Counted from the first letter of the stretch, positions 1 to 10,195 are shown. The stretch: 64,000 nucleotides of DNA from Rana temporaria (GCF_905171775.1 NC_053489.1:147585642-147649641), one strand, 5' to 3'. Numbers and translations are program-made. Notes: a model not told the origin generated them from the sequence alone.

Positions 1-147
1 AGCCATGACCCCAAATGTAAGAGAACACAGTGAGCGTGAGCATTGATTACCAATTTACCAATTTAGGTAAACACACTGAACACCAATGTAAGCAGGTGCA
101 TGAACCACCAATGTAAGGGGACACACTGAGCTCTGACAACCAGTGTA
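1..147. repeat. Degenerate minisatellite, left part
   Basis: Imperfect units of roughly 30-40 bp carry the words AATGTAAG and ACACTGA, for example near 15-30, 85-95 and 107-130. The same words resume at 8716 on the far side of the Tc1 element, so the element landed inside an existing tandem repeat. No gene is seen here. Confidence 0.6.
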
Positions 148-1316
148 CAGTGGTGATCGAAAGTTTGGGCACCCCAGGTAAAAATTTGTATTAATGTGCA
201 TAACGAAGCCAAGGAAAGATGGAAAAATCTCCAAAAGGCATCAAATTATAGATTAGACATTCTTATAATATGTCAAAAAAAGTTAGATTTTATTTCCATC
301 ATTTACACTTTCAAAATTACAGAAAACAAAAAAATGGCGTCTGCAAACGTTTGGGCACCCTACAGAATTTATAGCGTGCACTGCCCCCTTTGCAAAGCCG
401 AGACCTGCCAGTGTCATGGATTGTTCTCAATCATCGTCTGGGAAGACCAGGTGATGTCAATCTCAAAGGTTTTAAATGCCCAGACTCATCTGACCTTGCC
501 CCAACAATCAGCACCATGGGTTCTTCCAAGCAGTTGTCTAGAAAACTGAAACTGAAAATAGTTGACGCTCACAAAGCTGGAGAAGGCTATAAGAAGATAG
601 CAAAGCGTTTTCAGATGTCAATATCCTGTGTTCGGAATGTAATTAAGAAATGGCAGTCATCAGGAACAGTGGAAGTTAAAGCAAGATCTGGAAGACCATG
701 AAAAATATCAGACAGAACAGCTTGCAGGATTGTGAGAAAAGCAATTCAAAACCCACGTTTGACTGCACGATCCCTCCAGGAAGATCTGGCAGACACTGGA
801 GTTGTGGTACACTATTCCACTATAAAGAGATACTTGTACAAATATGGTCTTCATGGAAGAGTCATCAGAAGAAAACTTCTTCTACGTCCTCACCAAAAAG
901 TGTTTGAACTTTGCAAATGAACATATAGACAAGCTTGATGCATTTTGGCCGGAATGAGCAAAGGTACGTTTGGAGAAGAAAGGGCACAGAATTTAATGAA
1001 AAGAACCTCTGTCCAACTGTTAAGCATGGGGGTGGATCAATCATGCTTTGGGGTTGTATTGCAGCCAGTGGCACAGGGAACATTTCACGAGTAGAAGGAA
1101 AAATGGATTTAATAAAATTTCAGCAAATTTTGGATGGTAACTTGATGCCATCTGTGGAAAAGCTGAATTTAAAGAGATGATGGCTTCTACAAATGGATAA
1201 TGATCCTAAGCACACCTCAAAATCCACAAGGGATTACATCAAGAGGCGTAAACTGAAGGTTTTGCCATGGCCTTCACAATCTCCTGACCTCAACATAATT
1301 GAAAATCTATGGATAG

Positions 1317-1859
1317 TATTCTGACTCCGATTGTTGTGATAGCGATATATCCCTTGCTGAGACCTCTATGCCTGGCCTGTATAAGCAGATATACTCACTG
1401 CGGACAATCCTTGTCAGACAGCTGAACTCGTCAATACCGTTTCATTCAAAAGAGGTGTTTATTCTTTAAACTTCAGGGGTTACAGCAGATAACAGGAACA
1501 GCAGATGAATGGTGATAGTATTGTGCGGTCAAAAGATGATGCCTTTCCTACCTACTGAGCAGAGTACATAAGTGTCCTTCTACATGTGGCTTGCTGGCTG
1601 AAGAGATGACACAGGAAGTACTCCACACAGGAAGCAGGGAGGGGCATACATACAGTGAAAATATGTGGTAACTCAAAGAATCACATAAAACATGTGCATT
1701 GCAACAAAGGCCACTAGATGGCAGCATAGGATAACACATAGATTTAGCTATGAGAAAATAGTAGGCAAACCACACTATATAAACTCTAATCTATATAACA
1801 ATGCTAATATTAACTGAGGCTATGCATCTCATATTCTATGCCCCTAATAGGGCAGCACA
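1317..1859 (-). repeat. 3' LTR of the BEL/Pao element
   Basis: This is the 543-bp partner of 7776-8318, and the target duplication GATAG abuts it at 1312-1316. Reading frames inside the LTR (about 75 aa on the minus strand) appear in both copies and are not genes. Confidence 0.93.
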
Positions 1860-1871
1860 CTCCCCGTCTGG
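1860..1871 (-). other. Probable polypurine tract
   Basis: On the minus strand AGACGGGGAG lies next to the start of the 3' LTR, where plus-strand DNA priming occurs in LTR elements. It is short and interrupted by T, so the assignment rests mainly on position. Confidence 0.5.
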
Positions 1872-2087
1872 CATGATAATGCCACTATTTACATAATACA
1901 ACGGTAGTTATGCAAATAAACAACAGCGCAATTTGCTTGATGTCTTGAAAACCTGAAAGACATAATGGACAACATGCATATAATGCAACAACATCTATAA
2001 TATAAGGCTTCAAGTTGTGACAACTAAAGTTCCAGATACTTCCTTCTCGAAGTCGCAGGTAGGATCCAACAGCATACCCAAGTAAGT

Positions 2088-5000
2088 TCAGTCTCCAAAC
2101 GGCAAGAGCAAAATGAGTTCCATGATAGGTCTGATGAAAGTCTTTACAGTCCCTATAATCCAGAGGCCTGCAACTCTTATGGCTCCCTCTGTGAAGTGTC
2201 TACCTTGGTGTTTCACCCTTTCATGGTAGTGCCGTATGAGCAAAGTGGTGATGTGATGGCGAGCAGGTATAATGAGAGGATTCTGTTCTTGCTCACTGAA
2301 ATTAGCCTTGTTTAGGCGTCCACCAACCCTTAACGTGCCATCATTGTCAATGAATGGGTTCAGGTTAGCAATTGGACTGTTTTTTGGAATGTCCCCCTTG
2401 TCACGGATACGTCTGATTTCTGAGCCAAAGACATCCTGTTGTACACTGCGTATTATGATCAGTTCAGCTTCAGCAATGTCTTTTGCAGAAAGAAGCTTTT
2501 GGCACATGTGCCAACCTTGACAGTGAGCATCTGTGAGCTTCGTGTGAAAGCAGTGTGCAATATGAACTAACCTTGCGGTGGTGCGTACCAGCCTTGTCCA
2601 CTTGGAGAAACGTTCAAAGCGTTGACAGCCCAAGGCACGTCTTTGTTCAGTTCTGGTGACAAGGGTTTTAACTTCAGGACGAACCTCTGGATCTTTGTCG
2701 GGTTCTAGAAGACTGAAGACGTCAGCCGTGGTTTCTTCTGGATCAGCCAACAAGAATTCAGGACCTGTTAACCAAGAAGAATTTACGAAGGCACTCGCAG
2801 ACACTGGCCTGGTGCCATGATCTGCAGGATTAATTTCAGATGGAACATAATGCCATTGTTCAGGTTTAGATGATTTTCTTATTCTTTCTACACGGTTGCT
2901 GACATAGACATAGAAACGTTTAGTCTGGTTGTATATGTAGCCCAGAACAACCTTGCTGTCTGTGTAGAATTTGATGTCATCTATCTGAATGTCTAGCTCA
3001 CGCAGTATGAAATCTGCAATCTCTACAGCTAGCACAGTCCCACAAAGTTCAAGCCTAGGAATTGTGTGTTCAGGCTTGGGCGCTAACTTAGCTTTCCCAA
3101 ACAGAAACCCTACATGGGTCAGATTAGCTGAATCCCTTACCTTGAGGTAGGCAACAGCCGCTATGGCCTCAGTAGATGCATCTGAGAAGATGTGCAGCTC
3201 TTTCCTCCGACTGGTAGCAAGGGAAGTCGGAGTGTAGCAGCGTGGTATACGGATTCCATCTAAGGCATGTAACGACTGTTTCCAGGACTCCCACCTTGAA
3301 AGTTTGTCTATTGGTAGTGGGGCATCCCAATCTTTGATAGTCTCTGAGAGCTGTCTAAGTATGGATTTACCTTGTATGGTGATGGGAGCCACAAATCCCA
3401 CTGGATCGTATAGGCTGTTCACCACTGACAGAACTCCACGCCTGGTAAATGGTTTGTCTGCAGAGCTGACTTGAAAGCCGAAGCTGTCCTTTAATAAGTC
3501 CCACCGTAGGCCCAGACTTCTCTGCACAGGTGGCATGTCCATCCCCAGATTTAAGTCTTTAAACCCTGTGGCATGATCGCCAGGTTGAAAGGCTTTCATA
3601 ACAGCAACACTGTTTGAGGCAATCTTGTGTAGTCTGAGGTTAGCCTCAGAAAGCATAACTTGTGTCCTTTGGAGCAGGTCTATGGCTTCTTCCGCTGTAG
3701 GTAAAGATTTAAGTCCATCGCCCACATAGAAATCTCTCTTGACGAAATGTCGAGCATCTGCACCATACTCCTGTTCTCCGTCAAGAGCAGTCCTTCGTAA
3801 ACCGTATGTTGCGACGGCAGGTGAGGGGCTATTTCCGAAAACATGAACCTTCATGCGGTATTCAATCATCTCATTGTTCATGTTGTTGTCACGGTGCCAC
3901 AGAAACCTTAGGAAGTTCCTATGGTCTTCTCGTACAATAAAGCAATGAAACATTTGTTCAATGTCCGCAGTTATGGCAACTGGCTCTCTTCTGAACCTCA
4001 TGAGTACACCTACAAGGTTGTTGGTAAGGTTAGGACCAGTGAGAAGATCATTCAGGGATACGCCCTGATGTTTGGCACTGGAGTCGAACACTACCCTAAT
4101 TTGTTTTGGCTTACGTAGATGGTACACTCCGAAGAAGGGTAGGTACCAGCACTCATCGTGTATTTGAAGAGGTGGAGCTGGCTCAGCATGCTCATTGTCA
4201 AAGATCCTCTTCATAAAGGTAATGAAATGGTCCTTCATTTCAGGCCTGTTCTTTAGTGTTCGTTGAAGTGAGTTGAATCTGGATAAAGCCTGTTCCCGAT
4301 TGTTTGGCAGTTTGACCTTTGCAGCACGAAGAGGCAATGGTGCAACCCAGCTGTTAGACTCATCCTTGAAGAATTCTTTGTCCATTATTTTGATGAACTC
4401 TCTGTCTTCAACTGACAAGGCTATTTTGTTGTCGTCACTTGTGGTACAAAACACTGTGGTACCTAGGTTGTCATCACAAAGGATAGGAGTGACATCAGGT
4501 ACTTGGATGATGTCAAGAGGCTTCTCCTTTATTTCATAATGGTGGGGGCACTCTTTGAAGTGGGATGCACGTCCATTTCCTAACATGTAAGTTTTGAAGG
4601 AGTGGATCTCAGATGATGTACATATTCTATCCAAGCATACATCGCCCACTATTACCCAGCCTAGATCAAGTCTTTGTGCATAAGGGGCATCCTCAGGTCC
4701 ATCACACTGCTCACGTACCTTATGTACTCTAAGAATGTCTCTTCCTAGCAAGACTAAGATTTCAGCATTCATGTCCATTGCGGGAATCTCATTAGCAAGG
4801 TGCCTTAAGTGAGGATGGTGATATGCAGCCTCTGGAGTAGGAATCTCTTCTCTTTCGTCTGGTATCTGGTCACACTCGACTAATGTTGGTAGGAGTATGC
4901 CCTCTTTCCCTTCGATATGAGACACCATGAACCCATCGACCCTTCTGCCGAAAGTCTCTACGCGACCAGAACAGGTTCTGAGAGTATACGGTGTGGCATG

Positions 5001-7544
5001 ACCCTCAATGCCAAAGATCTCAAAGAATTTAGGCTTGACCAGGGATCTGTTGCTCTGTTCATCTATTATGGCATACATCCTGGCAGCTTTTTCAGGTTGA
5101 CCCTCTGGGTATACCTTAACAAGGCATATCTTGGCACAGCACTTGTGATCTAAACCTTCTCCACAGACTTCTGTGCATGAAGAAGAAACATTCTCCTGGG
5201 CTAGAGCGTGGCTTCGTTGCTCCCCGCCATGATTTGAGAGAGGGGTGGAGGTAGGTAGCTGCTGTGGGCTGTCTGTAAGTGGGGTAGGATGCATAGCTGT
5301 CACATGTCTTTCGCTGCTGCATTCTGTGCACTTGATGACAACTTTACAGTCCTTGGCAAAATGACTATAAGAAGCACAGCACCTGTAGCATACTCCAAGT
5401 TTCTGGAGAATCTCCCTGCGCTCTTGTAAAGTCTTTGCTCTCAGCTCTCGGCATTTCTTAAGAGGGTGAGGCTTCTTGTGAATAGGGCACTGAAGATTAG
5501 GATCTTTATCACCCGAATCACTCTGGTATGCATGAGAGGATACGGGTGGTGAGATGTCTGTCCTTTTAACAGATATTGCTCTATGAAAGTCTCTGTGTTT
5601 AGCTGCTGTGTTGTCATACCTTGGAGATGGTGATGAAGCAGGCAAGTTGGGTTCACTGAAGCTGGGATCATTTCTCATCCAGGCTTGTTCACTGATGAAC
5701 CTGCAAAAATATGAGAATGGAGGAAAGGATACGTTATAGTCTCTTTTGTACCTTGAGCCCTGCTGCGCCCATCTCTCCTGCAGGCCGTATGGCAGTTTAG
5801 ACACCACTGGATTGACACCATGAGCAGTGTCCAGGAAGCTTAGACCAGGTAGACGTGGGTCTGTCTTTGCCAACTCTAACTCCATGAGGAGGTCACTTAG
5901 ATCTTGGAGCTTGCGATAGTCTTTGTTCCCTATTTTTGGGAAGTTTTGCAGTCTCTTGAATAGAGCGCTTTCTATGGCTTCTGAGCTACCATAGGCTTGC
6001 TCAAGTCTTGCCCATGTGGCAACAAGACCTGCATCTGGGTGGTCAACATGTACTGTCCTCAGTCTTTTAACACGATTTGCAGATTCTGGCCCCAGCCACC
6101 TTATGAGCAAATCAAGTTCGTCCTTGCTAGTAAGGTTGAAATTAGCAATAGCAGCCTTGAAGGTTGATCTCCAGGCCCTGTAGCTCTCTGGACAGTCATC
6201 AAACCTTGAGAGGCTGGTGATAATGAGCTCACGGCGCGCCATATAGCTGGCTAAGTCATTCAAGTCTGATCTCTCACTCTTTGGTTCCAAAGTAATCTGT
6301 GGAACCCCTTGGGTGTGAAAGTTCTCTGGTGAAGAAGGGTGAGGTTTACCAGGATGAAATGATGTTGCATGAGCGCTTAACTTTGGTGTAGTCTTTAAGG
6401 CTTCTGCTGGCTGTGGCTGGAGCTGCGGCTTGTCGCTGGAAGTCACCTTGTTGATGGCAGGAGTTGATGTGGTTTGCTGCGTAGATGCTCTTGCGTTGTG
6501 GACTTGAGGAGACTCAGGCATTTGGAGCTGGGAGGTCCCTGAGTTGAGAGTCAGAACAGTGTTGTTAGTAGGAGGTACAGGAGATGACTCTGTATCTTTG
6601 TAAACATTATGCTTTAGCACATAATCACTGGTGCGATCAATTGGGTCTTCCAGTTCTGCTGGGATAAGACAGTCTGAATTAGTACTTTGACCCATTGCTT
6701 GTTCAAGGACTTTCAGCCTTGCTAGCGCACCTGCTTCCTCTTTCTCTATTTGCAGAATCTTTATTTGGGCTTCCATCTCTGCTTGGCGAGTTTTGCTCTG
6801 GGCTTCCATCTCTGCTTGGCGAGTTTTGCTCTGGGCTTCAAGAGCTTTGCTTTGGGCTTCCATCTCTGCTTGGCGAGTTTTGCTCTGGGCTTCAAGAGCT
6901 TTGCTTTGGGCCTTCATCTCTGCTTCTTTCTTAGCAAGGGAGCTTTGCGCTTTTTTGGATTCAGCCTCAGCGCGGGCCTCTATTAGCTTGTCGCTTAATG
7001 TTGAACTTCTGGAGCGAGAGGATCTAGAAGAACGTGCAGTGTGCTTGGTTGATGTTGATCTGTGAGATCTGGTCTCTTGCAGTTGAGCAATGCGGAGTTC
7101 TGCCTTACACTGAGCATTTTGCACTAAGAGATCCCTTTGTTGGTTCAGTGCATCAGTCTTGGTCAGTTCTGCTGAAGAGTCCTCTATATAACAGTCTTGC
7201 AAGAAAGCAGTGTATTTTGCAGACAGCCGTTGGTAGAGTTCATACGCAGCAGATAGGCGAACTATAGAATCTCCTAGTTCAGCCGGTTGATCATTAAAGT
7301 GTGGCAAAACTGACATGCAGTGTGAAGTTCTGTCCCAGAAGTCTGATAGCTTGCTGGAGAACTTATCTCTAGTGTATTCATAGTTTTCTCTGAGTTTCTG
7401 TATTGGTTTTATTGTACGCTTGGGTCTTACACTCTGTTCAGCAATATCTGCAGAGTCTGCTCCCTGTACGTCTGCGGGTTCAGAGGCATGATGAATCTGC
7501 GTTGGTTCAGCCGTAAAAGAGTGTTCAGAGCCTTGTCTAGACAT
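2088..7544 (-). CDS. BEL/Pao Gag-Pol polyprotein, open but defective
   Basis: A single 1818-codon frame opens at the ATG at 7542-7544. In order it shows: a Gag-like region with a Glu/Gln/Lys coiled coil (about residues 140-270, with a tandem-repeat core at about 207-258); Cys/His knuckles around 713-750 (CYRCCASYSHFAKDC, then CTECSSERH); an A17-type aspartic protease segment near 823 (DEQSNRSL); reverse transcriptase (VVFDSSA, TADIEQMFHCF); RNase H (FSDAS, PRLELCG, FYTDSK, NPADHGTR); and the start of the integrase HHCC finger (about 1760-1798). Two defects stand out. The RT YxDD box is YVGD, with Gly at residue 1275 (codon at 3720-3722). After about residue 1798 the frame jumps to the usual BEL C-terminal tail (IRPIMELILLL), so the second half of the finger and the DDE core are missing without a frameshift. 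It could make particles and protease but should not reverse-transcribe or integrate. Confidence 0.92.
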   Translation of the reverse strand: MSRQGSEHSFTAEPTQIHHASEPADVQGADSADIAEQSVRPKRTIKPIQKLRENYEYTRDKFSSKLSDFWDRTSHCMSVLPHFNDQPAELGDSIVRLSAAYELYQRLSAKYTAFLQDCYIEDSSAELTKTDALNQQRDLLVQNAQCKAELRIAQLQETRSHRSTSTKHTARSSRSSRSRSSTLSDKLIEARAEAESKKAQSSLAKKEAEMKAQSKALEAQSKTRQAEMEAQSKALEAQSKTRQAEMEAQSKTRQAEMEAQIKILQIEKEEAGALARLKVLEQAMGQSTNSDCLIPAELEDPIDRTSDYVLKHNVYKDTESSPVPPTNNTVLTLNSGTSQLQMPESPQVHNARASTQQTTSTPAINKVTSSDKPQLQPQPAEALKTTPKLSAHATSFHPGKPHPSSPENFHTQGVPQITLEPKSERSDLNDLASYMARRELIITSLSRFDDCPESYRAWRSTFKAAIANFNLTSKDELDLLIRWLGPESANRVKRLRTVHVDHPDAGLVATWARLEQAYGSSEAIESALFKRLQNFPKIGNKDYRKLQDLSDLLMELELAKTDPRLPGLSFLDTAHGVNPVVSKLPYGLQERWAQQGSRYKRDYNVSFPPFSYFCRFISEQAWMRNDPSFSEPNLPASSPSPRYDNTAAKHRDFHRAISVKRTDISPPVSSHAYQSDSGDKDPNLQCPIHKKPHPLKKCRELRAKTLQERREILQKLGVCYRCCASYSHFAKDCKVVIKCTECSSERHVTAMHPTPLTDSPQQLPTSTPLSNHGGEQRSHALAQENVSSSCTEVCGEGLDHKCCAKICLVKVYPEGQPEKAARMYAIIDEQSNRSLVKPKFFEIFGIEGHATPYTLRTCSGRVETFGRRVDGFMVSHIEGKEGILLPTLVECDQIPDEREEIPTPEAAYHHPHLRHLANEIPAMDMNAEILVLLGRDILRVHKVREQCDGPEDAPYAQRLDLGWVIVGDVCLDRICTSSEIHSFKTYMLGNGRASHFKECPHHYEIKEKPLDIIQVPDVTPILCDDNLGTTVFCTTSDDNKIALSVEDREFIKIMDKEFFKDESNSWVAPLPLRAAKVKLPNNREQALSRFNSLQRTLKNRPEMKDHFITFMKRIFDNEHAEPAPPLQIHDECWYLPFFGVYHLRKPKQIRVVFDSSAKHQGVSLNDLLTGPNLTNNLVGVLMRFRREPVAITADIEQMFHCFIVREDHRNFLRFLWHRDNNMNNEMIEYRMKVHVFGNSPSPAVATYGLRRTALDGEQEYGADARHFVKRDFYVGDGLKSLPTAEEAIDLLQRTQVMLSEANLRLHKIASNSVAVMKAFQPGDHATGFKDLNLGMDMPPVQRSLGLRWDLLKDSFGFQVSSADKPFTRRGVLSVVNSLYDPVGFVAPITIQGKSILRQLSETIKDWDAPLPIDKLSRWESWKQSLHALDGIRIPRCYTPTSLATSRRKELHIFSDASTEAIAAVAYLKVRDSANLTHVGFLFGKAKLAPKPEHTIPRLELCGTVLAVEIADFILRELDIQIDDIKFYTDSKVVLGYIYNQTKRFYVYVSNRVERIRKSSKPEQWHYVPSEINPADHGTRPVSASAFVNSSWLTGPEFLLADPEETTADVFSLLEPDKDPEVRPEVKTLVTRTEQRRALGCQRFERFSKWTRLVRTTARLVHIAHCFHTKLTDAHCQGWHMCQKLLSAKDIAEAELIIIRSVQQDVFGSEIRRIRDKGDIPKNSPIANLNPFIDNDGTLRVGGRLNKANFSEQEQNPLIIPARHHITTLLIRHYHERVKHQGRHFTEGAIRVAGLWIIGTVKTFIRPIMELILLLPFGD
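6770..6923 (-). repeat. In-frame tandem repeat coding the Gag coiled coil
   Basis: Units built from QAEMEAQSK, ALEAQSKTR and similar words repeat about five times. On the DNA, GCTTCCATCTCTGCTTGGCG recurs three times. All units keep the frame, so unit number may vary between copies. The long frames seen on the opposite strand here are its mirror and not genes. Confidence 0.85.
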
Positions 7545-7775
7545 TTCTCACGGTTTTGTAAAAAATGGTACTGTCTCTTTAAGAAGACGAACAGCAGCTT
7601 AGACAGGTGGGGTAACACAGTTCAATTAGAGAAACCGCTTTCAACATTCACATGAAGCGCAGTAAGCTTGTGCGACCATGTGCTTACACAAGATGGCGGC
7701 TGGCACTGAGCTTGATTGCAGATTAGGCACACACATATACCCAGCAGGCTGTAAGAATTCTATGCATCTTTTGAC

Positions 7776-8318
7776 TATTCTGACTCCGATTGTTGTGATA
7801 GCGATATATCCCTTGCTGAGACCTCTATGCCTGGCCTGTATAAGCAGATATACTCACTGCGGACAATCCTTGTCAGACAGCTGAACTCGTCAATACCGTT
7901 TCATTCAAAAGAGGTGTTTATTCTTTAAACTTTAGGGGTTACAGCAGATAACAGGAACAGCAGATGAATGGTGATAGTATTGTGCGGTCAAAAGATGATG
8001 CCTTTCCTACCTACTGAGCAGAGTACATAAGTGTCCTTCTACATGTGGCTTGCTGGCTGAAGAGATGACACAGGAAGTACGCCACACAGGAAGCAGGGAG
8101 GGGCATACATACAGTGAAAATATGTGGTAACTCAAAGAATCACATAAAACATGTGCATTGCAACAAAGGCCACTAGATGGCAGCATAGGATAACACATAG
8201 ATTTAGCTATGAGAAAATAGTAGGCAAACCACACTATATAAACTCTAATCTATATAACAATGCTAATATTAACTGAGGCTATGCATCTCATATTCTATGC
8301 CCCTATTGGGGCAGCACA
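7776..8318 (-). repeat. 5' LTR of the BEL/Pao element
   Basis: This is the 5' LTR in the minus-strand reading. It is 543 bp and differs from its partner at 1317-1859 at only four sites (CTTTAGG against CTTCAGG, one G/T in the middle, and two near the outer end). A CACTATATAAACTC stretch near 8230-8245 is AT-rich and TATA-like, but I cannot assign a promoter from it. Just inside the LTR (7746-7775) I see no canonical TGG-led primer-binding site. Confidence 0.93.
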
Positions 8319-8715
8319 GATAGACCTTAAAAGAGCAGTGTGTGACAGACAGCCCAGAAATCTCAAAGAACTGGAAGACTTTTGTAAGGAAGAATGGGCA
8401 AAGATACCTCAAACAAGAATTGAAAGACTCTTGGCTGGCTACAAAAAGCATTTACAAGCTGTGATATTTGCCAATGGGGGCAGTGCAAGATATTAACTCT
8501 GCAGGGTGCCCAAACTTTTGCAGACGCCATTTTTTGTTTTCTGTCATTTTGAAAGTGTAAATGATGCAAATAAAATCTATCTTTTTTTGACATATTATAA
8601 GAATGTCTAATCTGTAATTTGATGCCTTTTGGAGATTTTTCCATCTTTCCTTGGCTTCGTTATGCACATTAATACAAATTTTTACCTGGGGTGCCCAAAC
8701 TTTCGATCCCCACTG

Positions 8716-8811
8716 TAAGTAGGCACACTGACCATCAATGTAAGAGGGCACACTGAGTGCCAAACACCTGCATACAGGGGCACAAGGAGCAGCAGTGTAA
8801 GCGCACATGTC
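8716..8811. repeat. Degenerate minisatellite, right part
   Basis: The sequence continues the 1-147 repeat with AGGCACACTGACC, AATGTAAGAGGG and related words. It fades near 8811. Confidence 0.55.
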
Positions 8812-9555
8812 TATCTTGGTGTTTCTTATTTGAAATCGGTTTAGTTTGTCTTTATACCTTGACTGTCTGCCTCTTGTTTCGAAAGATTTTGTAGGTGAGG
8901 CAGGGATAGGCAGTAATACTAGAAGAAATGCTTTAGCTGGCATGAAGTGAAAAAAGATTCTTCTACCTTACATATGTTCTCATTCATTACTAAAAAGCCA
9001 GCAAAAAGGATTTGTGTTGAATATTATACCAAATATAGAGTTAAAATCAGTGTATACCAATCCAATATAAAATATAAGTGCATTCCCTGTGTCCAGAAAG
9101 CTTACCTTAGCATAGTGACCTGCGTGTGTTGAAAAGTCTAGAGTGATTTTGTACATAGGTCAACCAGATCTCCTGCATCTCCATGTGTAAGGTGTCTGGG
9201 CCTACTGTCCACTGGGGTCTCTGTGGGTGCACTCTCATATACATCAAAGTAGCATTGGGACCCTATAAGGGTTATGGGCGGATGTCTTGGCCATGCCACA
9301 TTGCCATTTCCCAGTCTTCATATGAACTTCAAGTGATCTCCTCCAACAATAATCAAAACATCCAAGGATCATTGTGCCTGTATGCCTGGAGGGGGCAAGG
9401 AGCACAGGAGAACCTTCCTGTGTCAGTGGCTGCATGCCAAGAGACTTAAATGGTGCATACCTGCATAGTAGGTCCAGATGGTATTGAGGGGGTTCACTTA
9501 CAAAAGACCCCCCAGACCCACGTAGAAGCAACAATGCAGAAAAAAATTGGCGTAA
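8812..9555. other. Unassigned sequence
   Basis: I recognise no gene, splice-framed exon or repeat end here. The composition is ordinary non-coding DNA. Short open frames of 60-90 codons have no recognisable motif. Confidence 0.4.
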
Positions 9556-9563
9556 ATTTTAAA

Positions 9564-10187
9564 TAGTGTTGAGCGGAATACGCCATATTCGATTTCGCGA
9601 TATATCACGAATATATAGACGAATATTCGTGAAATATTCGCTAAAATCGAATATTCGTGATATTTTATCAAAAACATTTTTTTGCGAAATTTCGCTAATG
9701 CGAATGCGAAATTGATTGCGAAATTTTGACAACTGTGGTAGGAGAACTCTGATTGGCTCTGATGCAAAAGAAGGGCGGAGAAAGTATTCGCGAATATTCG
9801 TGATATTTTATCGAAATTTCGCTAATGCGAATGCGAAATTGATTGCGAAATTTTGACAACTGTGGTAGGAGAACTCTGATTGGCTCTGATGCAAAAGAAG
9901 GGCGGAGAAAGTATTCGCGAATATTCGCAAATCGAATATTCGCGATTGCGAATATTCGGCAACATAAAAGGATCGCCTCAGCTTAGCTACTCGGCCCAGG
10001 GTCTCTAATCATACCAGCAATGCTTTTAGACGTCGATAGGATGTGATCTGTTTTAAAAATAAATTTGAAAAAATATGAATATTCGGAATAGCGAATTTTG
10101 GCCGCGAAATTCGAGTTATTCGCGAATATTCGAATATGCCATATTCGTAACGAATATTCGCAATGCGAATATTCGTGAGCAACACTA
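9564..10187. mobile_element. Non-autonomous hAT element (624 bp)
   Basis: The ends TAGTGTTGAG and CTCAC...CAACACTA are inverted (TIR TAGTGTTG). The 8-bp sequence ATTTTAAA is duplicated exactly at 9556-9563 and 10188-10195, the hAT signature. There is no transposase. The interior is dominated by short palindromes of the form GCGAATATTCGC and by a tandem pair of 127-bp units. Confidence 0.93.
9685..9927. repeat. Tandem duplication of a 127-bp unit inside the hAT element
   Basis: The block from CGAAATTTCGCTAATGCG through GGCGGAGAAAGTATTCG occurs at 9685-9811 and again from 9812 with a 127-bp offset. The copies are nearly identical, so the duplication is recent or maintained by conversion. Confidence 0.9.
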
Positions 10188-10195
10188 ATTTTAAA

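Larger units (their letters stand above)
1317..8318 (-). mobile_element. BEL/Pao LTR retrotransposon, recent and internally deleted
   Basis: Two 543-bp direct repeats bound a 5.9-kb interior whose coding strand is minus. The host sequence GATAG is duplicated at 1312-1316 and 8319-8323, a 5-bp target duplication as expected for BEL/Pao. Removing the element and one GATAG rejoins the Tc1 transposase in frame. The LTRs read TGTGCTGCCC at the 5' end and close in GTCAGAATA. I count four differences between the two LTRs (0.7%), so the insertion is young relative to most repeats here. The element cannot be autonomous: the integrase core is gone and the RT box is changed. Confidence 0.95.
516..8496 (+). 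pseudogene. Tc1 transposase relic, frameshifted and split by the retrotransposon
   Basis: A DD34E cut-and-paste transposase would act in the nucleus on the element's inverted repeats. The reading starts MGSSKQLSRKLKLKIV at 516 with a paired-like helix-turn-helix. It shifts frame near 700 and continues as the second DNA-binding half at 732-915. It loses part of the catalytic region around 905-945, and resumes with VKHGGGSIMLWG and DNDPKHTSK (second catalytic Asp) before IIENLW at about 1300. The BEL/Pao element interrupts it there. The C-terminus resumes after 8323 (DLKRAVCDRQPRNL) and stops at 8494-8496. Several stops and shifts mean no active enzyme. Family assignment is sure; exact damage positions are approximate. 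Confidence 0.88.
148..8715 (+). mobile_element. Tc1/mariner element with long IR/DR ends, split by a BEL/Pao insertion
   Basis: The left end CAGTGGTGATCGAAAG and the right end CTTTCGATCCCCACTG are inverted, and each is flanked by TA (146-147 and 8716-8717), the Tc1 target duplication. The inverted repeats run about 245 bp, to about 400 on the left and from about 8470 on the right. The word GTTTGGGCACCC occurs at the outer end and again near 350, the IR/DR arrangement of fish and frog Tc1 elements. Without the BEL/Pao insert the element would be about 1.56 kb, normal for Tc1. Transposase remnants lie inside (516-1311 and 8319-8496). Confidence 0.93.

Noticed and set aside
6695..7065. Plus-strand frames of 78-90 codons rich in LGFHLCLASFAL
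   Set aside because: They are the mirror of the coiled-coil repeat in the BEL/Pao Gag frame.
7746..7775. Primer-binding site next to the 5' LTR of the BEL/Pao element
   Set aside because: No TGG-led complement of a tRNA 3' end is visible; I could not assign a primer.
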